A stretch of DNA of 64,000 bases, taken from contig CAJQON010000003.1 of NCBI GenBank assembly GCA_905479995.1, forward strand, positions 124,001 to 188,000. Reading direction: 5' to 3'. Positions 26,389 through 35,358 of the stretch are shown piece by piece (position 1 is the stretch's first letter; every line of letters starts with the position of its first letter). The DNA is from an uncultured Flavobacteriales bacterium. Its GTDB lineage: Bacteria > Bacteroidota > Bacteroidia > Flavobacteriales_E > Vicingaceae. The notes beneath the pieces are model-generated. The model made no database searches, had not been told where the DNA came from, and worked only from the letters and a program-made list of their open reading frames with translations. A program made the translations under genes and the position numbers.

Positions 26389-28653
26389 ATGAAACTATCC
26401 TTCAAAATATACACAACAATTTTCCTGATATCACTTATAAACACTGATTGTTTAGCTCAAATAAATTTTACTCGAAATAGCAACTTAGTCATTTTAAACC
26501 TTGCTGGAGACACTTTAAAAAATCCATGGGCTGGCGGATTTAATTCAGTGCAGTTTTCTGAAGTCGACCTAGATTTAGATGGCATTAAAGATCTTTTTGT
26601 TTTTGACCGAACAGGTAATCGTATTTCTACCTTTATTAATGCAGGTACATCCAACAAAGTAACTTATACATACAATCCAGAATTCATTCAGCATTTCCCA
26701 GAGGTACACGACTGGGTTTTATTAAGGGATTATAATTGTGATGGGAAGATGGATATTTTCACCTATTCATCCGGAGGAATGGCTGCCTATAAAAACACAT
26801 CTTCCTCTCAACTTGAGTTTACGCTCGATACCGCCCTTATTTATTCAGATTTCAACCCTGATGGCGCTCCCAACTTTGTCAATCTTTACATTAGTTCTGC
26901 CGATATACCTGCAATTGACGACATAGACAATGATGGAGATTTAGATATTTTGACTTTTAGCATTACCGGCTCTTACATTGAATACCACAAAAACTTGTCG
27001 ATGGAAAAAAATGGCGATTGCAGTCAGTTAGATTTTCAATTAAACAATAAATGTTGGGGATTTATTAAAGAAAATGCTTCTGGAAATAGTGTTACTTTAT
27101 ATGACACTTGCTCATTTAACGTAAATTCTCCAGAACGAATTAGTGGAGGGAATAAACATGCTGGATCTATGCTTTTTACGCTTGATGTAGACGCTAACAA
27201 CTCTAAAGATTTAGTACTGAGCGATGTATCTTTTAATAATTTTACGCTATTGGTTAATCAAGATGTTACACCAAACCTCACAGCATCTTCTATGGTTTCT
27301 CAGGATTCTTTATTTCCAAAAAACAATAACAGCACCATTGCAATTGACCTCAATATTTTTCCAGCGGGTTTTTACTTGGATGTAAACAATGATAACATTA
27401 AAGATTTAATTGCTGCCCCAAATTGCTACAACGGCTGTAGTAATATTGAAAACACTTGGTACTATAAAAACAATGGACAAGATAACAATCCAGATTTTTC
27501 TTTCGAAAACAATTCCTTTTTACAAGATGGAATGATTGAGGTTGGCGAAGGTGCACACCCAGTATTTTTTGATTATAATGCCGATGGTTTAATGGATATT
27601 ATTGTAGGAAATTATGGCGAACACGATCCATCAGTTGGACCATTATTGTACAGATCTAGTCTTTGGTTATATGAAAACATGGGAACCACTAACAACCCTT
27701 ACTATCAATTGGTCAATAAAGATTATATCGGCATATCTTCTATGAATCTAGATTTAGTTGGCAGCAGGCCAACACTAGGGCTAGCTCCTACTTTTGGAGA
27801 TTTAGATGGTGACAACGATTTAGATTTACTTCTAGGAGATTACAATGGACACATCCATTACTTCACAAATACTGCTGGCGTTGGTAATCCTGCAGCATTT
27901 ACCTTAGTTACTCCCGATTATCTAAACATTGATGTAGGTCAAGAAGCTACTCCTTTTTTATACGACATTGATAAAGACCTTCTAACTGATCTAATTATTG
28001 GAAAATACAACGGCACCTTTTCTTATTATCAAAACAAAGGAACTGCAAGCGCCCCATTATTCACCTTAATAACAGACTCTTTAGGCAAAGCAGTAACCAA
28101 AAGACAATACAACCATAAAGGAAGTAGTGCTCCTATTCTAATAGACAGCAACGGTACAACAATTTTATACTCAGGATCATACAACGGCTATATTTATAAA
28201 TTTGGAAACATAGATGGGAACTTAACAGGAACATTTAGTATTGATAGTTCGTATAACAACATTTGGGAAGGAATTAACTCTTTTGTAGCCATTAAAGACA
28301 TTGGCAATGATGGTTACTTAGATATGCTGGTTGGAAATTATGCTGGAGGAACTGCCTTCTATAAAGGAGATACCACAATCACCATACCTGCATCAGTAAG
28401 CAATTATGGATCTTTAGAGGAACTGTTAATTTACCCCAACCCTACCAATGGAAACTTGTTAATTAATGTGGGTGCAAACAATATAAACAATGCTAAAATT
28501 GAAGTCAGTAGTTTATTAGGCAAATCAATTTTAACCAAAGAAATAACAACGATTCAAACCACCATTAATCTAAGTAATTATGCCAACGGTATTTACTTAA
28601 TTAAATTCTCTAATAATAAAGGGACTAAAACATACAAGGTTATTAAAGAATGA
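26389..28653 (+). CDS. FG-GAP/VCBS repeat protein with T9SS sorting domain, copy 1
   Basis: 754 aa. Signal peptide ends near CLAQ-INFT. The body is a series of Asp-rich Ca2+-binding loops of FG-GAP/VCBS type (DLDLDGIKDLFVFD near 63-76, DIDNDGDLDIL, DYNADGLMDIIVGN, DLDGDNDLDLLLGDYNG), which predict a beta-propeller. The last 75 residues (YPNPTNGNLLINVG ... LSNYANGIYLIKFSN ... TYKVIKE) are a type A T9SS C-terminal sorting domain, so the protein is released or anchored on the cell surface. The role is probably adhesion or binding. The end overlaps the start of a paralog by 4 bases (ATGA). Confidence 0.92.
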   Translation: MKLSFKIYTTIFLISLINTDCLAQINFTRNSNLVILNLAGDTLKNPWAGGFNSVQFSEVDLDLDGIKDLFVFDRTGNRISTFINAGTSNKVTYTYNPEFIQHFPEVHDWVLLRDYNCDGKMDIFTYSSGGMAAYKNTSSSQLEFTLDTALIYSDFNPDGAPNFVNLYISSADIPAIDDIDNDGDLDILTFSITGSYIEYHKNLSMEKNGDCSQLDFQLNNKCWGFIKENASGNSVTLYDTCSFNVNSPERISGGNKHAGSMLFTLDVDANNSKDLVLSDVSFNNFTLLVNQDVTPNLTASSMVSQDSLFPKNNNSTIAIDLNIFPAGFYLDVNNDNIKDLIAAPNCYNGCSNIENTWYYKNNGQDNNPDFSFENNSFLQDGMIEVGEGAHPVFFDYNADGLMDIIVGNYGEHDPSVGPLLYRSSLWLYENMGTTNNPYYQLVNKDYIGISSMNLDLVGSRPTLGLAPTFGDLDGDNDLDLLLGDYNGHIHYFTNTAGVGNPAAFTLVTPDYLNIDVGQEATPFLYDIDKDLLTDLIIGKYNGTFSYYQNKGTASAPLFTLITDSLGKAVTKRQYNHKGSSAPILIDSNGTTILYSGSYNGYIYKFGNIDGNLTGTFSIDSSYNNIWEGINSFVAIKDIGNDGYLDMLVGNYAGGTAFYKGDTTITIPASVSNYGSLEELLIYPNPTNGNLLINVGANNINNAKIEVSSLLGKSILTKEITTIQTTINLSNYANGIYLIKFSNNKGTKTYKVIKE

Positions 28654-30911
28654 AAAAACAATTTTCCATAGCACTGCTCTTTTTTCTTGCAACATTATCT
28701 GTCGCTTACAGTCAAAAAGATTTTACACGAAAAGACAACATTACTGTTTTGAGTATTTCAGGTGATACTCTTAAAAACCCTTGGGCCGGAGGATTTAATT
28801 CTGTTCAATTTTCTGAAATTGACCTTGATTTAGACGGCACCATGGATTTGTTTGTTTTTGACAGAAGTGGCAATAGAATTTCTACTTTTATTAATGCAGG
28901 AACACCAAATAAGGTTACTTATAAACATGCTCCAGAATACGCAAAAATGTTCCCAGATTTAGCAGATTGGGTATTGCTACGCGATTACAACTGCGATGGA
29001 AAAATGGATATATTCACCACTTTTCCAGGCGGAATGACAGTCCACAAAAATACCTCTACAGCTTCACTCAGCTTTGCTCCAAACATTGGTTTATTGAAAT
29101 CAGACTTAAACCCCAATGGTCCAAATCCTAACAAGTTAAACATATACAATGCCCGAAGTAACCTTCCTGCAATTGACGATATTGATGGTGATGGTGATTT
29201 AGACATTTTAGTTATTGATCAATTTGGGTTTAGTATAAACTACCACAAAAACTTAACTATGGAAAGAAATAGCACTTGTGATAGCCTTGACTTTCAGTTA
29301 AGAAACAAATGCTGGGGATTTTTAAAAATCGGTAAAGCAACAAGCTCTTTCACCCTTTTTGATACTTGTAGTTTTAACATCAATTCTCCTGAAGACATTA
29401 CTCCAATTCCACATTTAGATGAAGGAATTTCATTACTAACCTTAGATGTAGATGCAAATGGCACCAAAGATTTAGTAGTGAGCAATTACAACAAAAAAAA
29501 CCTCAACCTACTCATCAACAATGATCAAACACCTACCAGAGTTGCGTCATCATTAATAACAAGAGATTCCATATTCCCACAAAACAACCAGACTACTAGT
29601 GCTTTAAAGCTTGATATTTTCCCAGCAGGATTTTATTTGGACGTAAACAATGACAATGTGAAAGATTTAATTTCTGCCCCCAACTACCCTTTTGGTTGCG
29701 AGGATTTAGACAATGTTTGGCATTACACCAATACTGGAACAGACAATAATCCTGTATTTGAATATGTTGAAAATGCTTTTATTCAAGATGGAATGATAGA
29801 GGTTGGTGAAGGTGCTCACCCGGTATTTTTTGACTACAATGCCGATGGATTAATGGACATTATTATTGGTAACCATGGAGTTTATGACACCAGTAAAACT
29901 AGTCCAGTTTTATACAACGCAAGCCTATGGCTGTACGAAAACATTGGAACAGCAACTACTCCTGCTTTTCAATTGGTAAACAAAGACTATGCAGGATTGC
30001 AAGCCTTAAAGTTAAATGTTGATTCTAATCGAATAACACTTGGTTTAAAACCAACTTTTGGTGATTTAGATGGCGACAATGATCTTGACATGATTGTGGG
30101 CGATTACAATGGATACTTACATTATTTCGAAAATTCTGCTGGACCATCCAATCCTGCAGTCTTCACCTTATCTCAAGCAAAGTATCAAAACATTTATGTA
30201 AAAAGCAATGCCGCTCCTTTATTGTATGATTTAAATAAAGACAATTTATTAGACTTAGTGATTGGAAATATAGATGGTACATTTCATTTTTATAAAAACA
30301 TTGGGTCATCAGCCCTAGCAAACTTCTCATTTGTTACCGATTCTTTAGGTAAAGTGGCAACAACTAGGCAATACCAATACCAAGGAAACAGCTGCCCTGT
30401 AATAATTGACAGTAGCGGAACTACCATATTGTACTCTGGTGCAAAAGACGGATATATTTATAAGTATACGAACTTAGACGGAAATTTAACAGGCACGTTT
30501 AATGCAGATAGCGCCTATCATAACATTTGGGAAGGAGCAAATTCTTATATATCTCTACATGATGTGAGTAATGATGGATTATTAGACCTGCTTGTAGGAA
30601 ACTTAAGTGGTGGTGTTGCCTATTTTGCTGGAGATTCCTTAACCGTTGGCATAAAAAAACCGCTTAAGCAACTCAATAACATCAAAATTTACCCTAACCC
30701 TACCTCTAAAAAAATTACCATTGATTTTGGAAGTAACTCTTTGACAAATGCAAGCATACAATTAATGAGTATTACTGGAAAAACATTACTTGACACTAAA
30801 GTGAACTCTACAAAAACCAGTCTACCAATGGGAGCTTACGCAAAAGGGATATACCTATTAAGGTTAAGCAACACTTCCGGAAATGCTACTTTTAAAATAG
30901 TAAGGGAATAA
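28650..30911 (+). CDS. FG-GAP/VCBS repeat protein with T9SS sorting domain, copy 2
   Basis: 753 aa paralog of the preceding gene, collinear over its whole length. Both carry GDTLKNPWAGGFNSVQFSE, DWVLLRDYNCDGKMDIF, and the EVGEGAHPVFFDYNADGLMDII block. Signal peptide ends near SVAYSQ; the C-terminal sorting domain is YPNPTSKKITIDFG ... AKGIYLLRLSN ... TFKIVRE. It shares the propeller/surface-exposure interpretation. The gene starts with the ATG in the ATGA overlap and is translated from the same mRNA. It converges on the retropepsin-like gene 2 bases away. Confidence 0.92.
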   Translation: MKKQFSIALLFFLATLSVAYSQKDFTRKDNITVLSISGDTLKNPWAGGFNSVQFSEIDLDLDGTMDLFVFDRSGNRISTFINAGTPNKVTYKHAPEYAKMFPDLADWVLLRDYNCDGKMDIFTTFPGGMTVHKNTSTASLSFAPNIGLLKSDLNPNGPNPNKLNIYNARSNLPAIDDIDGDGDLDILVIDQFGFSINYHKNLTMERNSTCDSLDFQLRNKCWGFLKIGKATSSFTLFDTCSFNINSPEDITPIPHLDEGISLLTLDVDANGTKDLVVSNYNKKNLNLLINNDQTPTRVASSLITRDSIFPQNNQTTSALKLDIFPAGFYLDVNNDNVKDLISAPNYPFGCEDLDNVWHYTNTGTDNNPVFEYVENAFIQDGMIEVGEGAHPVFFDYNADGLMDIIIGNHGVYDTSKTSPVLYNASLWLYENIGTATTPAFQLVNKDYAGLQALKLNVDSNRITLGLKPTFGDLDGDNDLDMIVGDYNGYLHYFENSAGPSNPAVFTLSQAKYQNIYVKSNAAPLLYDLNKDNLLDLVIGNIDGTFHFYKNIGSSALANFSFVTDSLGKVATTRQYQYQGNSCPVIIDSSGTTILYSGAKDGYIYKYTNLDGNLTGTFNADSAYHNIWEGANSYISLHDVSNDGLLDLLVGNLSGGVAYFAGDSLTVGIKKPLKQLNNIKIYPNPTSKKITIDFGSNSLTNASIQLMSITGKTLLDTKVNSTKTSLPMGAYAKGIYLLRLSNTSGNATFKIVRE

Positions 30912-30913
30912 GA

Positions 30914-31339
30914 TTAGCTAGTCAACACCAACTCTTTTTTAGCGTAATCAATTACAGCATTGTAATCTGTCAAAATATCACCGCCTAAAATCCCATCCAT
31001 GGGTTCTAAGTCAAGTTTTTCGTAAGACGCATTTACATGTCCTAAATCCAATATGGTAGCCTCATATTTTTTGAGTTGAATTGTACCAACCTCTAATACA
31101 TCAATCACCACTTTTTTACTAGCCATGGTGGTAGTTCCAATGCCCGATGACAATCGATCTTGCTCTTCGAACTCATTGTGTCCCAAAAAGTCTACAATAC
31201 TAACTTCATCAAAAACACTTCTTGAAGCTCCAGTATCAATAATAACATTGGCAGCTTTACCATTTATTCCAATGGTTGTTTTAAGGTGAAAGCCATCATC
31301 TTCAATTGGAAAAAGTTCAAGGGGCAATATCGTTTTCAT
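30914..31339 (-). CDS. retropepsin-like aspartic protease family protein
   Basis: 141 aa, no signal peptide. Clan AA signature IIDTGAS with Asp35-Thr36-Gly37, preceded by the expected GINGKAANV strand. The C-terminal GILGGDIL corresponds to the hydrophobic-hydrophobic-Gly motif of one-domain aspartic proteases, which act as dimers. Whether it is an active protease is not shown; many bacterial members are uncharacterised. It lies downstream of mdh on the same strand, separated by a terminator hairpin, so it probably relies on readthrough or a weak local promoter. Confidence 0.82.
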   Translation of the reverse strand: MKTILPLELFPIEDDGFHLKTTIGINGKAANVIIDTGASRSVFDEVSIVDFLGHNEFEEQDRLSSGIGTTTMASKKVVIDVLEVGTIQLKKYEATILDLGHVNASYEKLDLEPMDGILGGDILTDYNAVIDYAKKELVLTS

Positions 31340-31351
31340 AAAATATAAGGT

Positions 31352-31380
31352 AAAAAAGAAGCCGGAAAAATCCGGCTTCT
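31352..31380 (-). terminator. rho-independent terminator of mdh
   Basis: AGAAGCCGGA/TCCGGCTTCT 10-bp stem with a 4-nt loop, followed on the minus strand by six T residues (31357-31352). It lies 20 bases beyond the mdh stop. Confidence 0.88.
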
Positions 31381-31400
31381 TATATAATATATGTTTCTAA

Positions 31401-32336
31401 TTAAGCTAAAACGCTATCTAAAAGTGCATTGGTTTTCTTAACACCTTCAGCACTAGCAGCTAATTTGCTCTTTTCATCAGCACTTAGTTCTATTTCAACA
31501 ATTTTCTCAATTCCGTTTTTCCCTAAAACACAAGGAACACCTATCGATAAACCATCTAATCCATACTCACCTTCTAATAAAGCTGAACAAGGGAACATTT
31601 TTCTTGAATCTTGAGCAATTGCTCTAACCAACTCAGAAACTGCTGCTCCTGGAGCATACCAAGCACTTGTTCCTAACAAACCAGTTAATGTTGCTCCACC
31701 AACTTTGGTTGCTTCAACAATTTCACCCATTTTGCTTTCTGATAACAATTCAGATACAGGAACACTATTTCTAACTGCTTTATCAATTAACGGAACCATA
31801 CCAGTATCACTGTGTCCACCAATTACCATTCCTTCAACATCAGATGATGGACATCTTAATGCTTCACTTAATCTATATTTAAAACGAGCACTATCTAAAG
31901 CTCCACCCATTCCAATAATTCTATTTCTAGGAATATTTGTAGCCTTATGCACCAAATATGTCATAGTATCCATAGGATTACTTACTACAATAATAATTAC
32001 GTTTGGAGAATGCTCTAATAAATTAGCCGTTACCGTTTTTACAATACCAGCATTAATACCAATTAACTCTTCTCTAGTCATTCCTGGTTTACGCGGAATA
32101 CCACTTGTAATTACCGCAACATCAGTTCCAGCTGTTTTAGCATAATCATTTGTACTGCCGGTTAATTTAGTATCAAAACCATTTAAAGAAGCTGTTTGCA
32201 TTAAATCCATTGCTTTTCCTTCTGCATAACCTTCTTTGATGTCAACTAACACCACCTCGGCTGCAAAATTTTTAATGGCAATATACTCTGCACAACTTGC
32301 TCCAACTGCTCCTGCTCCTACTACTGTTACTTTCAT
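31401..32336 (-). CDS. mdh: malate dehydrogenase
   Basis: 311 aa NAD-dependent enzyme of the LDH-like malate dehydrogenase group; interconverts malate and oxaloacetate in the TCA cycle. The Rossmann motif GAGAVGAS is at 7-14; substrate-binding Arg is in IPRKPGMTREEL, the Asn in VVSNPMD, and the catalytic His in GGHSDTG near 174. ATG start. A terminator follows directly. Many flavobacteria have this LDH-type form. Confidence 0.97.
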   Translation of the reverse strand: MKVTVVGAGAVGASCAEYIAIKNFAAEVVLVDIKEGYAEGKAMDLMQTASLNGFDTKLTGSTNDYAKTAGTDVAVITSGIPRKPGMTREELIGINAGIVKTVTANLLEHSPNVIIIVVSNPMDTMTYLVHKATNIPRNRIIGMGGALDSARFKYRLSEALRCPSSDVEGMVIGGHSDTGMVPLIDKAVRNSVPVSELLSESKMGEIVEATKVGGATLTGLLGTSAWYAPGAAVSELVRAIAQDSRKMFPCSALLEGEYGLDGLSIGVPCVLGKNGIEKIVEIELSADEKSKLAASAEGVKKTNALLDSVLA

Positions 32337-32488
32337 TGTTTTATTTTTTTTAAGAAATTAAATATAATTTTTAGGCTGACTAAATTACAAAAACAAATAG
32401 GTTAAAACAAGGTTCTGACCTTTAAGATTAAAACTATTTTAAGCCGCTTATTTTTAACGAAAAATGCTGCAAAAGCCGTTCATTTTTT

Positions 32489-32496
32489 TACTTTTG
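32489..32496 (+). promoter_or_regulatory. -7 element for the Glu/Leu-type dehydrogenase
   Basis: TACTTTTG fits TAnnTTTG, 22 nt before the ATG at 32519. No clear -33 element. Confidence 0.42.
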
Positions 32497-32518
32497 TTCC
32501 ACTAAAAAAATAATTAGC

Positions 32519-33748
32519 ATGAAAGATCTATTAGATAAATTCGAAAATAAAACTCCTGAAATTGTATTTGAATGGAATGATGCAGAAACAGAAGCCAAAG
32601 GATGGGTTGTAATTAACTCATTAAGAGGTGGTGCTGCAGGTGGTGGAACTCGAATGAGAGTAGGATTAGACAAAAGAGAGGTAGAATCTTTAGCCAAAAC
32701 TATGGAAGTTAAGTTTACCGTTGCCGGACCAGCTATTGGTGGTGCAAAATCGGGGATTAACTTTGATCCGAACGATCCAAGAAAAAAAGGTGTGCTAAAA
32801 AGATGGTATGCTGCAGTTACTCCATTGTTAAAACATTATTATGGAACAGGTGGAGATTTAAATGTAGACGAGATTCATGAGGTAATTCCTATGACTGAAG
32901 ATTGTGGTGTTTGGCATCCTCAAGAAGGAGTGTTTAACGGCCACTTCCAGCCAAGAGAAGCTCAAAAAATTAACCGTATTGGACAACTAAGACAAGGGGT
33001 TTTAAAGGTTATTGAAAATACAAAATACACTCCGGCAGCAGAAAACAAGTATGTTGTAGCTGATATGATTACTGGTTATGGTGTTGCCGAATCGGTAAAA
33101 CATTACTATGATATTTATGGTGGTAGTGTTAAAGGAAAAAAAGTAATTGTTCAAGGTTGGGGAAATGTAGGTTCTGCTGGAGCTTATTATTTGGCACAAG
33201 ACGGAGCAATTATTGTTGGAATTATTGACCGTGTAGGCGGGTTAATTAAAGAAGATGGTTTTTCGCTAGAAGAGATTAGAGCTTTATTTTTAGCCAAAGA
33301 AGGTAATAAGTTAGTGGCCGACAATATGTTGAGCTACGATGAGGTAAACAGTAAAATTTGGGATTTAAATGCCGAGGTATTTATTCCTTGTGCTGCATCA
33401 CGTTTAATTACGCAAGACCAAGTAGACCGAATGATTAGCGCAGGAATGGAAGTAATTGCTGCAGGAGCAAATGTTCCTTTTGCAGATCCAGAAATTTTCT
33501 TTGGTGCTATTGCAGATTATGCTGACAACAAAATTAGTATTGTTCCTGATTTTATTTCAAACTGTGGTATGGCAAGAGTATTTGCTTACTTAATGAGTAA
33601 TGATTTGGATGCAATTGATGATGAAGCAATCTTCTTAGATACTTCTAATATTATTAGAGAAGCATTAAAAAAATCGCACGCAAAAAACAGTAGCAAACAG
33701 CAAATTGCTAAAACCGCTTTCGAAATTGCATTGAATCAATTGGTTTAA
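32519..33748 (+). CDS. Glu/Leu/Phe/Val dehydrogenase family enzyme
   Basis: 409 aa NAD(P)-dependent amino-acid dehydrogenase. The dimerisation/catalytic domain holds KFTVAGPAIGGAKSGI, where the catalytic and substrate lysines lie, and HYYGTGGDLNVDEI. The Rossmann domain holds QGWGNVGSAGAYYL near 215. Length and spacing resemble glutamate dehydrogenase-type proteins more than the 360-aa leucine dehydrogenase found 3 kb away. The substrate cannot be fixed from sequence alone; glutamate/2-oxoglutarate is most likely. Confidence 0.88.
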   Translation: MKDLLDKFENKTPEIVFEWNDAETEAKGWVVINSLRGGAAGGGTRMRVGLDKREVESLAKTMEVKFTVAGPAIGGAKSGINFDPNDPRKKGVLKRWYAAVTPLLKHYYGTGGDLNVDEIHEVIPMTEDCGVWHPQEGVFNGHFQPREAQKINRIGQLRQGVLKVIENTKYTPAAENKYVVADMITGYGVAESVKHYYDIYGGSVKGKKVIVQGWGNVGSAGAYYLAQDGAIIVGIIDRVGGLIKEDGFSLEEIRALFLAKEGNKLVADNMLSYDEVNSKIWDLNAEVFIPCAASRLITQDQVDRMISAGMEVIAAGANVPFADPEIFFGAIADYADNKISIVPDFISNCGMARVFAYLMSNDLDAIDDEAIFLDTSNIIREALKKSHAKNSSKQQIAKTAFEIALNQLV

Positions 33749-33789
33749 TATATTATATTTGAGACCTCAAACACAAAAAAACTAACAAC

Positions 33790-34788
33790 ATGGAATTATT
33801 TATTGTACTTGTATTTGTAATTGGCTACCTAGCAATAACGTTAGAGCACAGTCTTAAAATTGATAAACTTGTACCAGCTTTATTAATGATGGCTCTGGCC
33901 TGGGCTGGAGTTGCTTTTGGCATTGACGGCTTTACAGGTTGGTTTGATTCGCATTTAAGCCAGATGTTAGACGGAACCAACGGAACGGTTGATTTTGCTA
34001 CTCAAGGACACGAGGAAAGACTACACATTTTAGAAGGTACATTGTTGCACCACTTTGGTAAAACATGTGAGATTTTAATTTTCTTGGTAGGTGCAATGAC
34101 TATTGTTGAAATTATTGATCATTTCAATGGATTCTCTACTATAAAGAGCTTTATTAAAACAAAAAAGAAACGGGTATTACTATGGATAGTAGCAATCTTA
34201 GCATTTATATTATCTGCTATTATAGATAACTTAACGGCAACTATTGTATTGATTACTATTCTCAGAAAATTAGTTCCTGAAAACAAAGACAGAATTTGGT
34301 TTGCTGGTCTAATTATTATTGCTGCCAATGCTGGTGGTGCATGGTCACCAATTGGAGATGTAACAACTACAATGCTTTGGATGGGTAAAAAAGTTAGTGC
34401 TATGGCATTAATTCAATACTTAGTTATACCTTCATTAGTATGTATGCTTATACCAACTATCATAGCGAGTTTTTTACCCGCATTTAAAGGTAACTTTGAG
34501 CCAAGCACAGATGACGAGGAAACAAATAAACATGGAGCTTTAATGCTGTATTTAGGCTTAGGTTTAATTGTATTTGTACCTATTTTTAAAACGGTTACTC
34601 ACCTACCTCCATATGTAGGTATGATGTTATCTTTATCTTTAGTAGCCATGGTTGCTGAAATAATTAGTGCGAGACAGTTTAGTTTGACAAGCGTAGAAGA
34701 TGCAGAAGAAGACCATGGAGCACATGGATCAAGCCCAACATTTAATGCCTTGGCAAAAATTGAAATGCCTTCTATCTTATTCTTTTAA
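33790..34788 (+). CDS. nhaD: NhaD Na+/H+ antiporter, N-terminal part (332 aa)
   Basis: First 332 residues of an NhaD-type sodium:proton antiporter (CitMHS/ArsB-NhaD superfamily) with about eight membrane segments; ILSAIIDNLTATIVLITILRK and GGAWSPIGDVTTTMLW are the conserved ion-path motifs. The frame stops at TAA 34786-34788, in the middle of a membrane helix (KIEMPSILFF-stop-GILM). The continuation lies in the same frame straight after the stop, where relatives have Leu. As a separate product it would lack the last quarter of the transporter, including the second NVPL motif. Confidence 0.85.
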   Translation: MELFIVLVFVIGYLAITLEHSLKIDKLVPALLMMALAWAGVAFGIDGFTGWFDSHLSQMLDGTNGTVDFATQGHEERLHILEGTLLHHFGKTCEILIFLVGAMTIVEIIDHFNGFSTIKSFIKTKKKRVLLWIVAILAFILSAIIDNLTATIVLITILRKLVPENKDRIWFAGLIIIAANAGGAWSPIGDVTTTMLWMGKKVSAMALIQYLVIPSLVCMLIPTIIASFLPAFKGNFEPSTDDEETNKHGALMLYLGLGLIVFVPIFKTVTHLPPYVGMMLSLSLVAMVAEIISARQFSLTSVEDAEEDHGAHGSSPTFNALAKIEMPSILFF

Positions 34789-34797
34789 GGAATATTA

Positions 34798-35178
34798 ATG
34801 ACGGTAGCTGCATTAGAATCTTTAGGTATGATTTTCACCTTTGGACAAGACGTAAGAGCTTCTATGGATTTAGATGTTTTTGTTATGTTAATGGGAGCAG
34901 GATCTGCTGTTATTGATAATGTACCTTTAGTTGCAGCTAGTATGGGAATGTTTGATCCTGCAACTTTTGCTATGGACAATTCTACTTGGCACTTTATTGC
35001 TTACTCTGCCGGTACAGGTGGTAGTATGTTAATTATTGGATCTGCTGCTGGTGTAGTTGCCATGGGAATGGAAAAGATTTCTTTCTTCTGGTACTTAAAG
35101 AAAATTGCTTGGTTAGCATTAATTGGTTTTGTTGCTGGTGCATTAGTATTTATGGCCATGAGAGGCATGATGATGTAA
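34798..35178 (+). CDS. nhaD: NhaD Na+/H+ antiporter, C-terminal part (126 aa)
   Basis: Remaining 126 residues of the antiporter from the ATG 9 bases after the internal stop: MTVAALESLGMIFTFGQ, then GAGSAVIDNVPLVAAS (the second ion-binding half motif), SAGTGGSMLIIGSAAG and a last membrane helix. AAGGAAT before the ATG could allow re-initiation, giving a two-piece transporter, but the break falls inside a membrane helix. A strong terminator follows. Confidence 0.75.
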   Translation: MTVAALESLGMIFTFGQDVRASMDLDVFVMLMGAGSAVIDNVPLVAASMGMFDPATFAMDNSTWHFIAYSAGTGGSMLIIGSAAGVVAMGMEKISFFWYLKKIAWLALIGFVAGALVFMAMRGMMM

Positions 35179-35205
35179 TACAGCACATTTAAACAACATA
35201 AAAAA

Positions 35206-35231
35206 GCCTCAGCAAATGCTGAGGCTTTTTT
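35206..35231 (+). terminator. rho-independent terminator of nhaD
   Basis: GCCTCAGCA/TGCTGAGGC stem (35206-35225) with a 2-nt loop, followed by six T; 28 bases after the nhaD stop. Confidence 0.9.
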
Positions 35232-35260
35232 ATGTTCAATAATACTATGTAATTTCCTAA

Positions 35261-35329
35261 ACTTAAACCAAGTTAAGTATCTGTAAAAAGCTTTTACATT
35301 TTACTAATACTATAGTTGACAACTATAGT
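35261..35329. repeat. three consecutive small inverted repeats
   Basis: Between the convergent nhaD and nusB: ACTTAA/TTAAGT (35261-35278), TGTAAAA/TTTTACA (35282-35298) and a perfect ACTATAGTTG-A-CAACTATAGT (35309-35329). None has a T-run, so they are not classical terminators. They may form RNA structure at the 3' end of nusB or be protein-binding palindromes. Confidence 0.55.
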
Positions 35330-35358
35330 CAACCATCTAACCTTTAAAACAATGTAAA

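Larger units (their letters stand above)
33790..35178 (+). pseudogene. nhaD: nhaD, full-length frame interrupted by one in-frame stop
   Basis: Reading through TAA 34786-34788 gives a continuous 462-residue NhaD, the normal family length, with no frameshift or deletion. A single T-to-A change (TTA Leu to TAA) explains it. The coding sequence on both sides shows no decay, so the event is recent, a sequencing error, or a tolerated or suppressed stop. Recorded as a composite of the two CDS entries at the same locus. Confidence 0.75.

Noticed and set aside
31705-32145. 146-aa ORF antisense to mdh.
   Set aside because: Mirror frame of a highly conserved enzyme; composition follows mdh codons, with no signal or domain of its own.
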